This document shows, piece after piece, positions 25,061-33,996 of a DNA stretch of 57,928 bases; positions within the stretch are counted from its first letter, which is position 1; each line of letters starts with the position of its first letter. The DNA comes from JANQJA01 sp040880285. GTDB taxonomy: Bacteria; Pseudomonadota; Gammaproteobacteria; Pseudomonadales; Azotimanducaceae. Below the pieces are notes generated by a model. The model was not told the DNA's origin. It was given only the letters and a program-made list of their open reading frames with translations, and made no database searches. Made by a program: the position numbers and the translations under genes. The stretch spans positions 1 to 57,928 of the forward strand of contig JBBDIT010000084.1 in assembly GCA_040880285.1 (NCBI GenBank), given 5' to 3'.

Positions 25061-27486
25061 CCGAATCTGCGACCAACGCTTCATTTGAGACCCGCTGCTA
25101 CCATTGCAAGGCAATCGTCGGTTCAGATTCAATTCGCGTCGAGATTGAGGGAGTCTTACACGATCTTTGTTGCGAGGATTGTCTGCAAGCAGCCGAGCGG
25201 ATTCATCAACTGCAACTGGCGGACTACTATGATTATCGGGAACGATTCGATCGAGCGAATGGTAATTTCGAAGTTGATCAAGGCCAGCTTAACCGGGCAG
25301 CTGGATCAACAGCAGCTGGCAGTGGAAAGAAGTCGGAAGAACGACGGTTTGAATTCTCGCGTTCGATCTCTGAGTTGCCCGACGGCGTCAGGCTCTCGGT
25401 CAGGATTCCGGACATCCGCTGTGCCGCTTGTACCTGGTTAATCGAGAGCAGCCTTAAGAAGCGGCCGGACGTGACTCGCGTCCGCACTAATCTTGCCGAT
25501 CGGGTTGTCTTGATAGACACGACCGGCGCAGACCCCATCGACATCGTGTCATTTATCGAAGATCTCGGTTTTACTGTCCTGCCTGACCGTGCCAGTACCG
25601 CCAAACAGGTGCTGGCGCAGGAACGTAAATCAATGTTAGCCCGACTGGGCGTCGCCGGGATCGGCATGATGCAGGTGATGATGTTTGCACTTACGAGCTA
25701 TGTTGCCGGCGACAATGGTATAGAGCCCGCTTATCAGGCTTTGATGCGTTGGGCGAGCCTGGTGATTGCGATTCCTGTGGTCTTCTACAGCGCCATGCCA
25801 TTTCACCGGGGCGCGTTCAGGGATCTGCGCCATGGTCAACCGGGTATGGATGTACCTGTCTCGCTGGCTATTATCGCGGCCTTTACCCTGAGCCTGTACA
25901 GTACGCTGACACAAGGCACCGAGGTCTACTTCGACTCGGTTGCCATGTTCACGTTCCTTTTGTTGATCGGACGGTTTGTAGAACTGGGTTCACGCCAGAA
26001 GTACCAGCAGAGCCAATTGATCAGTGACAGTTTGCTCCCCGCTTCCGCATTGCTGGCAGGGGCGGGCCAACGCATTCCGATTGAAAATGTGGTGGTCGGC
26101 GATGTGGTAGTTGTAGGTCCGGCCGAGTCGATTCCAGTCGACGGTGTGATCGTCACGGGCAACACCAGTGTGATCGAAGCGGCTTTTACCGGGGAATCCA
26201 GGCCTCTTGATAAATCGCCGGGGGCGCGTGTCCTGGCCGGATCAGATAATCTTGAAGGCAAGGTTGAAGTCCGCGCGTCGACAACTTACCGCCACTTCGT
26301 TATCACCAAAATTTCTGATCTGTATCGCGAGTCAGCCACCTATAAACCACGTTTTTCAATCCTTGCTGATGTGGTTGCGCGTTATTTTGTGGTGGTCATC
26401 ATCCTGATTGCCGGGGCCAGCGCCCTCGGTTGGTACCTGGCCGGTGCATCTAACTGGTTCAGTGTTGGCCTCGCGGTGCTGGTGGTGTCTTGTCCCTGCG
26501 CATTGTCCCTGGCAACTCCGGTCGCCTACACGGTGGCGACTTCTGCCTTACGGAACCAGGGTGTCGTGATTAGCAACGGGATGTTACTGGAGCGACTTGC
26601 GACCATTACACGCATTGTGTTTGACAAAACCGGGACCCTCACCAGGGGCAGGTTGACCGTGACAGCAGTTGCGCCCGTCACGGATCTGGCGCCCGATGAA
26701 ATACTGGCGATTGCCGCGGCGCTGGAAAGCCATAGCCGACATCCTATTGCGAGGGCATTCGAGTTGCCGACTCACCATGTTGCCAGGGACGTCGAAGTTG
26801 TACCGGGTGAGGGTGTCCGTGGTGAGATTGATGGCATTGTATACAGGATCGGAAAAGCAGCGTTCGCTGGTGAATCCACATTGTCGCCGCCGTCAACGGA
26901 GGGAACCTGGATACTCCTGGCCTCTTGTGAACCATTGGCATGGGTGCAGCTATCCGACCAGGTGCGCGATGAATCGGCGAGTGTGGTGTCATCACTGTCG
27001 GATAACTATGCAATCTCCCTTTATACCGGTGATACCGAGCCTGCTGCCAGGGAGATCGGCAGGGCTTGCGGTATAGACGATGTTCTAGCCAACCTGAGCC
27101 CTTCGGGCAAGCTCGAAGAGGTCAGGAAAAGGCAGCGCGCCGGTGACCGGATCCTCATGATTGGGGACGGCATCAATGACACGGTCGCAATGGCGGCGTC
27201 AGATGCCGCCATTGCCGTAAGCCCGGTTGATCTCGTTGTGCAAGAGGCGGCGGATGCAACACTGCTCAACAACAGTTTAGGTAGTGTTCCCATGGCACTT
27301 GAGTTCTCGCTGCGGGTTCGACGGATCATCCGACAAAACATTGCCTGGGCCATTGGCTACAATCTTTGCGTTATTCCGCTGGCGGTGACCGGTATCATTG
27401 TGCCGTGGATGGCGGCCCTGGGCATGTCATTGAGTTCTGTCCTGGTTGTGCTGAATGCAAATCGACTACAACAAAGGGTGCAGTGA
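25057..27486 (+). CDS. ccoI: Copper-translocating P-type ATPase CcoI (FixI) for cbb3 oxidase
   Basis: This 809-residue P1B-type ATPase supplies copper for the CcoN active site. The N-terminus has a Cys-rich metal-binding domain (C14 and C17 in CYHC; CCEDC near 38-42) and an HMA domain with CAAC (C122, C125). The transport motif is CPC (C479, C481). The phosphorylation Asp is D523 in DKTGTLT. SRHPIA is the HP motif, and GDGINDTVAM closes the P domain. Eight helices are expected. The long N-terminal extension before HMA is typical of CcoI rather than CopA. Overlaps join it to ccoH (ATGA) and ccoS (TGATG). Confidence 0.96.
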   Translation: MTESATNASFETRCYHCKAIVGSDSIRVEIEGVLHDLCCEDCLQAAERIHQLQLADYYDYRERFDRANGNFEVDQGQLNRAAGSTAAGSGKKSEERRFEFSRSISELPDGVRLSVRIPDIRCAACTWLIESSLKKRPDVTRVRTNLADRVVLIDTTGADPIDIVSFIEDLGFTVLPDRASTAKQVLAQERKSMLARLGVAGIGMMQVMMFALTSYVAGDNGIEPAYQALMRWASLVIAIPVVFYSAMPFHRGAFRDLRHGQPGMDVPVSLAIIAAFTLSLYSTLTQGTEVYFDSVAMFTFLLLIGRFVELGSRQKYQQSQLISDSLLPASALLAGAGQRIPIENVVVGDVVVVGPAESIPVDGVIVTGNTSVIEAAFTGESRPLDKSPGARVLAGSDNLEGKVEVRASTTYRHFVITKISDLYRESATYKPRFSILADVVARYFVVVIILIAGASALGWYLAGASNWFSVGLAVLVVSCPCALSLATPVAYTVATSALRNQGVVISNGMLLERLATITRIVFDKTGTLTRGRLTVTAVAPVTDLAPDEILAIAAALESHSRHPIARAFELPTHHVARDVEVVPGEGVRGEIDGIVYRIGKAAFAGESTLSPPSTEGTWILLASCEPLAWVQLSDQVRDESASVVSSLSDNYAISLYTGDTEPAAREIGRACGIDDVLANLSPSGKLEEVRKRQRAGDRILMIGDGINDTVAMAASDAAIAVSPVDLVVQEAADATLLNNSLGSVPMALEFSLRVRRIIRQNIAWAIGYNLCVIPLAVTGIIVPWMAALGMSLSSVLVVLNANRLQQRVQ

Positions 27487-27758
27487 TGGAGGTTATCTTT
27501 ATCCTGGTACCGGTTAGCCTGGTCATTGTGATTTCAGCGTTGTGGGCCTTTGTCTGGTCCGTCAGGAATGATCAGTTCGATGATCTTGAAAAAGAAGGCT
27601 ATGCGATTTTATTCGACGAAGACAGGCAGGATAAGAATGTTGAAAACGGCAATGTGAACGAAGAGAGTTCCAATGAAGGCGGGCAAGATGCACCAATGTT
27701 GAAGCGAACAGATGACAAAGAACAATCTGAAGAGGTTGAACCTGGGAGGTCAAAGTGA
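27486..27758 (+). CDS. ccoS: cbb3 oxidase assembly protein CcoS with extended acidic tail
   Basis: This 90-residue protein has a membrane helix at about 3-23 and the conserved WSVRNDQFDDLEKEGYAILFD segment, split here as WSVRNDQFDD then LEKEG, which identifies CcoS. Residues about 47-90 form a hydrophilic, highly acidic and Asn/Glu-rich tail that ordinary CcoS proteins (about 50-70 residues) lack or have shorter. CcoS is required for cofactor insertion into the oxidase. The ATG shares a base with the ccoI stop, and the stop overlaps the next gene by four bases (GTGA). Confidence 0.9.
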   Translation: MEVIFILVPVSLVIVISALWAFVWSVRNDQFDDLEKEGYAILFDEDRQDKNVENGNVNEESSNEGGQDAPMLKRTDDKEQSEEVEPGRSK

Positions 27759-28351
27759 ACCACATTATCGGCATACTCTTTTATCCACTTGTTGAATGGG
27801 AGCGCATCCGTGAAGCTGACGGGACGGTTATTGGGCACTACCTGAAATACATTGTCCCAATCGCATTGTTGCCAGCCATTGCCTGGTATTATGGCTCGAC
27901 GCAGGTCGGCTGGCAGCTGGGTGCAAGGGAGATCCGTCTGACCTCCGAGAGCGCTATGCAAATCATGGTGCTTTTTTATATATCGATGCTGTTAGGTGTC
28001 GGCCTGTTGGGTTTTATGGTCCACTGGATGTCGGAAACCTATGAAGCGCATACGTCGACGTTGGCCAAAGGCGTTGCCGTGGCAGCTTATACCTGTACAC
28101 CGCTGTTTGTTGTCGGTGCTATTGGCTTTTATCCGATCCTCTGGCTCGATATCCTGCTTGGCTGTGCCGCTGCGGCCCACACGGTATACCTTTTGTATGT
28201 TGGGGTGCCAATTGTCATGCAAATCCCGAAAGAGCGGGGGTTTCTGTTTGCCAGTGCAATGGTGGCGGTGGGCCTTGTGATGTGTGCTGCACTTCTTGGC
28301 GCCACTGTGATTTTGTGGGAGCTGGGCGCAATGCCGGTTTTTACTGAATAG
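27755..28351 (+). CDS. YIP1-family membrane protein at the end of the cco operon
   Basis: The 198-residue protein has about five hydrophobic helices (near 25-43, 68-90, 105-128, 130-152, 165-190). Its N-terminal segment, IIGILFYPLVEWERIREADG, is typical of the YIP1 family of membrane proteins. Family function in bacteria is unknown. The GTG start overlaps the ccoS stop by four bases and has a GGGAGG ribosome site within ccoS, so it is clearly a member of the oxidase operon. A role in oxidase assembly or membrane placement is inference from position. Confidence 0.8.
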   Translation: MNHIIGILFYPLVEWERIREADGTVIGHYLKYIVPIALLPAIAWYYGSTQVGWQLGAREIRLTSESAMQIMVLFYISMLLGVGLLGFMVHWMSETYEAHTSTLAKGVAVAAYTCTPLFVVGAIGFYPILWLDILLGCAAAAHTVYLLYVGVPIVMQIPKERGFLFASAMVAVGLVMCAALLGATVILWELGAMPVFTE

Positions 28352-28369
28352 GGTAACTGACTGATTACG

Positions 28370-28394
28370 CCTGGTTGCGCTGCCGTAAGCCAGG
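28370..28394 (+). terminator. Hairpin after the cco operon
   Basis: CCTGGTTGCG (28370-28379) pairs with CGTAAGCCAGG (28384-28394), with a four-base loop and one bulged base. This makes about ten pairs, including one G-U. It lies 19 bases after the last stop. No T-run follows, so it may be a Rho-assisted or mRNA-protecting structure. Confidence 0.4.
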
Positions 28395-28400
28395 GATGTG

Positions 28401-28426
28401 CATACTTGTTCGGGGTTCTCTAACCA
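28401..28426 (-). repeat. Degenerate dispersed repeat, copy C
   Basis: On the minus strand this reads GTTAGAGAACCCCGAACAAG, recognisably the same opening block as copies B and D (TAGGGAA..CTCTGAAC). The closing GAGAAGTCAGGGACC block is not present. It lies downstream of the YIP1 gene and about 100 bases downstream of the convergent transporter gene. Confidence 0.4.
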
Positions 28427-28523
28427 GTTTAACGGGTAAGTAAAAAGAATCCTGTGCTGCAACGCAAGGCCGGCATTTGGTGGGCGTCAGTGTGCTGGCA
28501 CTGCCATTTTGCCCGCGTTTGGC

Positions 28524-29864
28524 TCAATCGGTAATCATGAGGAAGTAGGAGGCGAGCAATAGCGAGCATACGATGTTCAGTATGAGGCCAGCCTTCATCA
28601 TCTGTCTTTGCGGTACAAAGCCGGATGAAAATACCAGCGCGTTGGGTGGTGTAGCGACGGGTAGCATGAACGCGCAAGATGCACACAATGCGACCATCAC
28701 CGCCATATCAGTGCCGGTGTAACCGAAACCTGCGGCGGCCGTCACGAAGAGTGGGACCAGCAGAGCAGCGGAGGCCGTGTTACTTACGAGTTCTGTCAGG
28801 AAGATGACAAACAGGCAGATGATGAAGAGTAGAAGCCAGGCGTTGTTGCCTGGCAGCAGGGCGATAATTTTCTCCGCAAGATAAACGCTGGCCCCGGAAC
28901 TCTGTAATACTACCGAGAGCGTAAGCCCGCCACCGAACAGGATCAGGATGCCCCAGTTTGTTTTGGCCACAAACTCGCGAAAGTCCAGGCAACCAGTACC
29001 GATGAGTAATACGATAGCCGCAATTGCGATCATGGAATCGAATCCGGATGTAATTCCGAATAGCGCTGACAGGGGTGAACTCAGCACCCAACCACCGGCG
29101 GTCAAGGCGAAAATCACCAGCATGATACCGCGCCTTGCATCTGGCTCACTGGTGTGTGAATCCAACGATAGTTCCTGACCGAAACGCGGCCTGATCAATA
29201 AGTAAAGCACCAGGATCATCAGTGGAAAGAGCAGCAGGAAGGCGGGAATACCAAATGACAGCCAGTCACTGAAACTGAGTCCCATGGCAGAGGCGGCGAT
29301 GGCGTTGGGTGGACTGCCAATCAGGGTCGCCATGCCGCCAATATTGCCTGAATAGGCGAGCCCCAATAGCACGAATAGATAGAGTGCCGGTTCCTGTTCC
29401 GGGTTGCGACTCGACAATAGGCCAATGGCAAGTGGCAACATCATAGCGATCGTGGCGGTATTACTGATCCACATGGAAAGGCACGCAGTGACCAGGAACA
29501 ATAGTAGAATTGCGATAAGGGGGTGCCCTCTTGATAGCGCAAGCACTTTGACGGCGAATGCGCGATCCAGCTCATATTTCTGTAGCCCGGCGGCCAGCGC
29601 AAATCCTCCCATAAACAGGAAAATAATCGGGTTGGCGAATTCGACTAATGCATTGGAAACCGTGACAAGACCTGCCAGCGAGGCCAGTAGCGGCACCAGA
29701 AGGGCGGTAACGCTGATGTGCAAGGCCTCTGAAATCCACAGCCAGGCTATGCACACAAAAAGGCCAAGCCCTAATTGCACGGGTCGTTCTGCGTGGACGA
29801 ACTCTGAAACCAGCCAGCCAGCGCCAAGCGCAATCAGGATGTTGAGCAGATTGGAACGGTTCAT
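28524..29864 (-). CDS. DASS-family (SLC13) anion/dicarboxylate:sodium symporter
   Basis: This 446-residue inner membrane transporter has about eleven to twelve helices. The two Ser-Asn-Thr motifs that bind sodium and carboxylate are present, SNTATIAMMLPLA and SNTASAALLVPL, each opening a hairpin-type segment. IGSPPNAIAASAMG and VATPPNALVFSSG are the matching conserved loops. Substrates in the family are succinate, malate, citrate or sulfate. The open frame extends 125 codons upstream, but that part is the upstream MFS gene read in another frame, so I use the ATG at 29864. It overlaps the MFS stop by four bases. Confidence 0.9.
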   Translation of the reverse strand: MNRSNLLNILIALGAGWLVSEFVHAERPVQLGLGLFVCIAWLWISEALHISVTALLVPLLASLAGLVTVSNALVEFANPIIFLFMGGFALAAGLQKYELDRAFAVKVLALSRGHPLIAILLLFLVTACLSMWISNTATIAMMLPLAIGLLSSRNPEQEPALYLFVLLGLAYSGNIGGMATLIGSPPNAIAASAMGLSFSDWLSFGIPAFLLLFPLMILVLYLLIRPRFGQELSLDSHTSEPDARRGIMLVIFALTAGGWVLSSPLSALFGITSGFDSMIAIAAIVLLIGTGCLDFREFVAKTNWGILILFGGGLTLSVVLQSSGASVYLAEKIIALLPGNNAWLLLFIICLFVIFLTELVSNTASAALLVPLFVTAAAGFGYTGTDMAVMVALCASCAFMLPVATPPNALVFSSGFVPQRQMMKAGLILNIVCSLLLASYFLMITD

Positions 29865-31210
29865 AGCATTGCTCGCTGTGCTTCCCCACCCTTGCCTGCC
29901 GGGGTTCGGTATCCGGTATCGATGCGGCGGACTTGCTCTAGGACAAGGCATAAAATGATACTGACCAGAAACAGGATTATGCCGCTTGTGGCGAGTCCGG
30001 CTTCGACGCTCACTTTTTCTGCAATGTAACCGATAGGCAGGATACCGATTGGCATCAGACCGTGTGACATGAGGTCGATGCTCATAACGCGTCCGCGCAT
30101 ATTCTGCGCCACCTGCAATTGGACGAGACTCCGGTTCATCGACATATTGATAGAAGAGACGAAGCCGACCACCCCGATAGCCACAAACGACCAGTAAAAG
30201 CTGTGGGTCAACGCAAAACTCGTCACTCCAAGTCCCCATGCAGCGGTAGATGCCATCAACCAGTAACCTTTGTGACGCAAGGCACCCAGCTTCGCAAGCA
30301 CGAGTGACCCTGCGATGGCGCCAACCCCCATGGCTGTCATCAAAAGGCCAAGATCATCGGGACCGCCTGCCAGCACGTCACGATTGAATGCAGGCAATAG
30401 CGTATTAATGGATAGGCCAAACAAGAACGGCATAATCGACAGCAGGATCAGGCCACCGACGATGGGTGATCGAAACACATATCCCAGCCCCTCCTTGATG
30501 TCATTCAAGGGGCTCTTACGCTCGCCCGGAACAGGATCGCCTGCATGCTTAATAAAAAGTACCGAAATTCCGGAAGTCAGATACAACACCGACAGGACCA
30601 CATAGACCATACCGACGCCGAACGTCGATGTCGTGTCACCACCTGCGATCATGGCAATCATAAAACCCGCCAGGGCGGGACCAAGAATGCGTGAGAGGTT
30701 CCAGGATGCAGTATTGAAGGCCATGGCGTTGAACATCAGGCGATCGCCCACGATTTCTGGGATAAGAGCGGTCCGGGCAGGAATCGATAAGGCCATGATC
30801 GTACCGTTGAAGAAGCCGACCCAGATGAAATCCCAGAAGGTTACGTGACCACCGAGGATGATGTACGCCATACCAAGCGTAATCAGGCCATTGGCAATCG
30901 GAGACCAGCCGATCAGGGGTTTCTTCTTGACTCGATCAGCAAGCACGCCACCAGCCAGGGAGAATACGACCTGCGGAAGCATAAAGGCGAGGGTTACCCA
31001 GGTCAGTTGCAATGCTGACGTGGTCATCTCATAGACCAACCAGCCTTGTGCAACCAATTGCATGTTCATCGCGAAGGCAGAACCCAGCATACCGATCCAG
31101 ACGAACAGGTAATCCCTGACCTTGAGCGACGCGAACATCGACCGGTCTTCGGCCGGGAGATTTGGGTCTTCATTGAATTCTGCGGCGCTGGTCACGAAAC
31201 TTCCGGACAA
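29861..31210 (-). CDS. MFS transporter, MFS_3 (EntS-like) exporter type
   Basis: The 449-residue major facilitator protein has twelve predicted helices after a soluble start of about 30 residues (FASLKVRDYLFVWIG leads into helix 1). The loop 2-3 motif reads GGVLADRVKKKPLIG. The NRSLVQLQVAQNMRGRVMS segment is typical of the EntS-like branch that exports siderophores or drugs. The substrate is not evident. The start is uncertain: TTG at 31210 gives the longest form, and a GTG at 31195 with GGAAG upstream is an alternative. It overlaps the DASS transporter gene by four bases, an operon of two transporters. Confidence 0.85.
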   Translation of the reverse strand: MSGSFVTSAAEFNEDPNLPAEDRSMFASLKVRDYLFVWIGMLGSAFAMNMQLVAQGWLVYEMTTSALQLTWVTLAFMLPQVVFSLAGGVLADRVKKKPLIGWSPIANGLITLGMAYIILGGHVTFWDFIWVGFFNGTIMALSIPARTALIPEIVGDRLMFNAMAFNTASWNLSRILGPALAGFMIAMIAGGDTTSTFGVGMVYVVLSVLYLTSGISVLFIKHAGDPVPGERKSPLNDIKEGLGYVFRSPIVGGLILLSIMPFLFGLSINTLLPAFNRDVLAGGPDDLGLLMTAMGVGAIAGSLVLAKLGALRHKGYWLMASTAAWGLGVTSFALTHSFYWSFVAIGVVGFVSSINMSMNRSLVQLQVAQNMRGRVMSIDLMSHGLMPIGILPIGYIAEKVSVEAGLATSGIILFLVSIILCLVLEQVRRIDTGYRTPAGKGGEAQRAML

Positions 31211-31325
31211 AGCGTCACAGTATAGCTAAAACGCTCTCGGGGGAAAGAAATTCACAACCGCAATTTCCCGGTACTGCCGCCCGCACTAACGGCCAGGTAC
31301 CGCCACGTACAGCCGACACAAAACC

Positions 31326-31715
31326 CTAACACAGGGGAGAGAGCAGGATTACCGATGTCTCCCGTGGGATCGATGAATCCAGGCTGTCCAACATCACTCT
31401 AACGAATGGAAGAAGGCGCACCCGCTCGGCACCGGTAGGTGTCCACGCTTTGGCGTTAAATGCGGCGTCGGCAACTTCGATACGAACGCAGGGCTGCTCT
31501 TTCAAATTCAGGTACCAGTCCGGTTTTCGCTTGCTCTTCTCGTTTGAGGCGATGACAAGAAAATCGTTGTTCACTCGTTTGAAACGCAACAGCGCCGCTT
31601 CCGATCGCCCGCTCTCGCGTCCTTGCGTAATCAGGATCAACCGGGGCTCGGACGCCGGCGCCGGCATATTGGTCCCCGAATCTGATCCGGAATCGATGAT
31701 CCGTAATTCAACCAT
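31326..31715 (-). CDS. Small nitroreductase-fold (F420/flavin split-barrel, DUF385-type) protein
   Basis: This 129-residue protein resembles the deazaflavin/F420-dependent nitroreductase family (PF04075). LILITQGRESGRSEAALL matches the 'TxGRKSG' strand-turn. NDFLVIASNEKSKRKPDWYLNLKEQP matches the 'VASxGGxxxxPxWYxNL' core. In actinobacteria such proteins bind F420. In a gammaproteobacterium the cofactor could instead be FMN or heme, or absent. A perfect CRP-type palindrome lies 109 bases upstream of its start. No operon partner is evident. Confidence 0.7.
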   Translation of the reverse strand: MVELRIIDSGSDSGTNMPAPASEPRLILITQGRESGRSEAALLRFKRVNNDFLVIASNEKSKRKPDWYLNLKEQPCVRIEVADAAFNAKAWTPTGAERVRLLPFVRVMLDSLDSSIPRETSVILLSPLC

Positions 31716-31823
31716 ACTCTCTCTCCAGTTTGGTTATCGACCGGCATGCAGGGCGCATGCAAGGCCCTGCAGCAGCATGAGCCGCTGTAAGGACAAGCGT
31801 AGGATGAAAGTAAACGGCAAGGC

Positions 31824-31839
31824 TGTGACCTGCGTCACA
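31824..31839. promoter_or_regulatory. Perfect CRP-type palindrome TGTGA-N6-TCACA
   Basis: TGTGACCTGCGTCACA matches the CRP/Vfr consensus at all ten fixed positions. The symmetry extends outward, with CAAGG and CCTTG arms at 31818-31822 and 31841-31845. It could therefore also fold as a hairpin behind the acyl-CoA dehydrogenase gene that ends 59 bases away. It lies 109 bases upstream of the nitroreductase-fold gene. Confidence 0.5.
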
Positions 31840-31897
31840 ACCTTGAGAGGAGTTGGTCAAAAAACCGACAAAAGCGCCGGGATACTCGTTGGCAGGT

Positions 31898-33094
31898 TTA
31901 GTCAGGCAGTCCCAGCACACGCTTGGCGATAATGTTCATCTGGACTTCATTGGTACCGCCATAAATGGTGACAGCCCGGCTGCCAAGCCAGTTTCTGGTG
32001 GTTTCCAGTTCATTGCCGGTAAAACCTTCATCTTGCCAGCCGATCCCTTGTGTACCCATCAGGGTCGCCTTGAGTTCGGCGCCATCACGCGCGAGCGTCG
32101 ATCCAACCAGCTTAAAGATGGATGTCGCCTCTCCAGGGGTCTTGCCCGACTGGTTCTCCTGTACGGCACGTTGCGTTGTGAGCTGGAACGCGCGTTCGGT
32201 CATGGTGTGCCGCAGAATGCGCTGGCGGTAGCCGGTATCCGACACCTTGCCTTCAGATTCACCGATATACTGTTCGGCCAGTTGTGCAAATTCATTGACC
32301 TTCTTCTCTCCCGGTTTCCTTTTGGCACGGCCAGCGCCGGACAGGCCCCCGATACCGGAGCGTTCATATTGAAGCAGGCGCTTGCCGATGGCCCAACCCC
32401 GGTTGAGTTCACCCACCAGGTCTTCGCGCCTGGCAATGGCGTCGTCCAAAAATGTTTCGCAGAATGGTGAAGAGCCGCTAATGAGGGCGATTGGCCTGAT
32501 CGTCACACCCGGCTGGTGCATGTCCAGCAGCACAAAACTGATACCCTCATGTTTTGGTACATCGAAATCGGTACGGACCAGGGCAAACATCCAGTCTGCA
32601 TACTGGGCGCCGGAGGTCCAGATTTTCTGGCCGTTTATGACAAAGTGATCACCATCGAGTACCGCCCTGGTTTGTATTGCCGCAAGGTCGGAGCCAGCAC
32701 CAGGTTCACTGTATCCCTGGCACCAGTTCACTTCACCGCTGACAATTTTGGGGAGATGGCGCTGCTTCTGCTCTTCGGTACCGAACTCAAGAAGGGTTGG
32801 GCCAATCATTGTAAGGCCCATGCCCTGGGCCGGTGGTACGGCTTTGATGCGGGCCATTTCCTCTGCCAGTATCCTGGCCTCGGCGGCGCTCAATCCGCCA
32901 CCCGTGTATTCGGTGGGCCAGGTGGGTGCCGTCCAGCCGCGTGCGGCCATCGCTTTGAGCCAGTTTTTGGCATCATCGGTACCAAAAACCTCATGCGCGT
33001 CTTCCCAGTGAAACGTGCGTGCACGCATTGATTGGGGGCAATTCTCTTCGAGCCACTCTCGCGTTTCGGTTCGGAAGGTTTCGAGATCTGACAT
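31898..33094 (-). CDS. Acyl-CoA dehydrogenase
   Basis: This 398-residue flavoprotein oxidises a CoA thioester and passes electrons to ETF. Family motifs are WCQGYSEPGAGSDLA, NGQKIWTSGAQYADWMF and a C-terminal IYGGTNEVQMNIIAKRVLGL with the likely catalytic Glu. It resembles the PimC-type protein at 6315-7472. An insert near residues 260-300 (GAGRAKRKPGEKKVNEF) is more basic than usual. The ATG at 33094 has a strong AAAGGAG ribosome site; the 91 codons open upstream are the tail of the hotdog gene in another frame. It lies 32 bases after the hotdog-fold gene on the same strand, suggesting a shared fatty- or dicarboxylic-acid pathway. Confidence 0.9.
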   Translation of the reverse strand: MSDLETFRTETREWLEENCPQSMRARTFHWEDAHEVFGTDDAKNWLKAMAARGWTAPTWPTEYTGGGLSAAEARILAEEMARIKAVPPAQGMGLTMIGPTLLEFGTEEQKQRHLPKIVSGEVNWCQGYSEPGAGSDLAAIQTRAVLDGDHFVINGQKIWTSGAQYADWMFALVRTDFDVPKHEGISFVLLDMHQPGVTIRPIALISGSSPFCETFLDDAIARREDLVGELNRGWAIGKRLLQYERSGIGGLSGAGRAKRKPGEKKVNEFAQLAEQYIGESEGKVSDTGYRQRILRHTMTERAFQLTTQRAVQENQSGKTPGEATSIFKLVGSTLARDGAELKATLMGTQGIGWQDEGFTGNELETTRNWLGSRAVTIYGGTNEVQMNIIAKRVLGLPD

Positions 33095-33126
33095 GGAAGA
33101 TTCTCCTTTGGGTCCTTGTATAAAAT

Positions 33127-33882
33127 TCAGTTTCCGCGACCTATCCAGATTGACAATGCGCTGGCGATGAGGTTCTTGTCGGTATCGAAAATAGCCGACC
33201 CGGCGAAATGCTTTTTGCCGTCTACTTCGACAGGCCAGGCTGTAACAACGTAGTTTTCGCCGGCTGGTGCAGGTCGATGAATCGCCGCCGTGATACGGCC
33301 AAGGAGTCCAGTCCGGATACCGGCAACGGCATAGGCGATCTGGCCCGGGCAGTCCAGGGCGGTCCATAGATATTCAGCCGGGATGTTGCGCTCATCATCA
33401 CCCCACTCCACTTTGGTGGGCCAGGCTGCGACCACCTGGGTCTGGTCGATTGCCGCGGCGAAGACCTGGAGCCCATCTTCGTGGTCAGCACCGCAACAAA
33501 AGCAGATCGGGTGCAAACCCCTCGCGCCGGGCATGGGTGAACCTTCCCGTCGTTGCAGCGACAGGGCAGTCGATTGGACGGCAAGCGCTTGTTCGTAAGT
33601 TGGTGGTTCCGGAATTTCAACACCGAGGTTGCTCTGGGTAATTTCTGCAATCAACTGGTCGGCAATCATGATCTTCATGTGTGCCGGTCCCTGCCGGGTC
33701 ACCGTCATGGGCTCATCGAGGAGTACAGGGGAGCGCAAGGTGACTTCAACAGGCTCATCTGGGGATTTACCCAGCAGGGCCGCAAATCGCCCACCTACAT
33801 ATCCGCCATTACCTGAGCGTGGTGGTCCGCGAAACCGATCAGCAATTGTGATGGTCTCAGATGAATCGAGTTTGGATGACAT
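33127..33882 (-). CDS. Hotdog-fold thioesterase-like protein
   Basis: The 251-residue protein looks like a two-hotdog thioesterase or dehydratase. SGNGGYVGGRFAALLG early in the chain resembles the long hotdog helix with its entry loop. A second such region is AEYLWTALDCPGQIAYAV. A central GLHPICFCCGADHEDGLQ segment with closely spaced Cys is a feature of this subgroup. It is followed by an acyl-CoA dehydrogenase gene, so hydrolysis or hydration of an acyl-CoA is the natural reading. The substrate is unknown. The start ATG is the first in frame. Confidence 0.65.
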   Translation of the reverse strand: MSSKLDSSETITIADRFRGPPRSGNGGYVGGRFAALLGKSPDEPVEVTLRSPVLLDEPMTVTRQGPAHMKIMIADQLIAEITQSNLGVEIPEPPTYEQALAVQSTALSLQRREGSPMPGARGLHPICFCCGADHEDGLQVFAAAIDQTQVVAAWPTKVEWGDDERNIPAEYLWTALDCPGQIAYAVAGIRTGLLGRITAAIHRPAPAGENYVVTAWPVEVDGKKHFAGSAIFDTDKNLIASALSIWIGRGN

Positions 33883-33996
33883 TGAAACTGGTTACTTTCC
33901 TGGTTACGTAAACTGGTCAATCAATACAAGTGCTGGCCCCGGGGCTATCCATGTGCCATGCAGCTGCCCAATACTAATGGACTCCATCAGCTCGTG

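Noticed and set aside
29865..30239. 125-residue N-terminal extension of the DASS transporter
   Set aside because: This stretch is the 3' end of the MFS gene in another frame; the composition (Arg/His/Pro-rich) is typical of out-of-frame reading, and the ATG at 29864 starts at helix 1.
33095..33367. 91-residue N-terminal extension of the acyl-CoA dehydrogenase at 31.9-33.1 kb
   Set aside because: It overlaps the hotdog-fold gene out of frame, and the ATG at 33094 has an excellent ribosome site.
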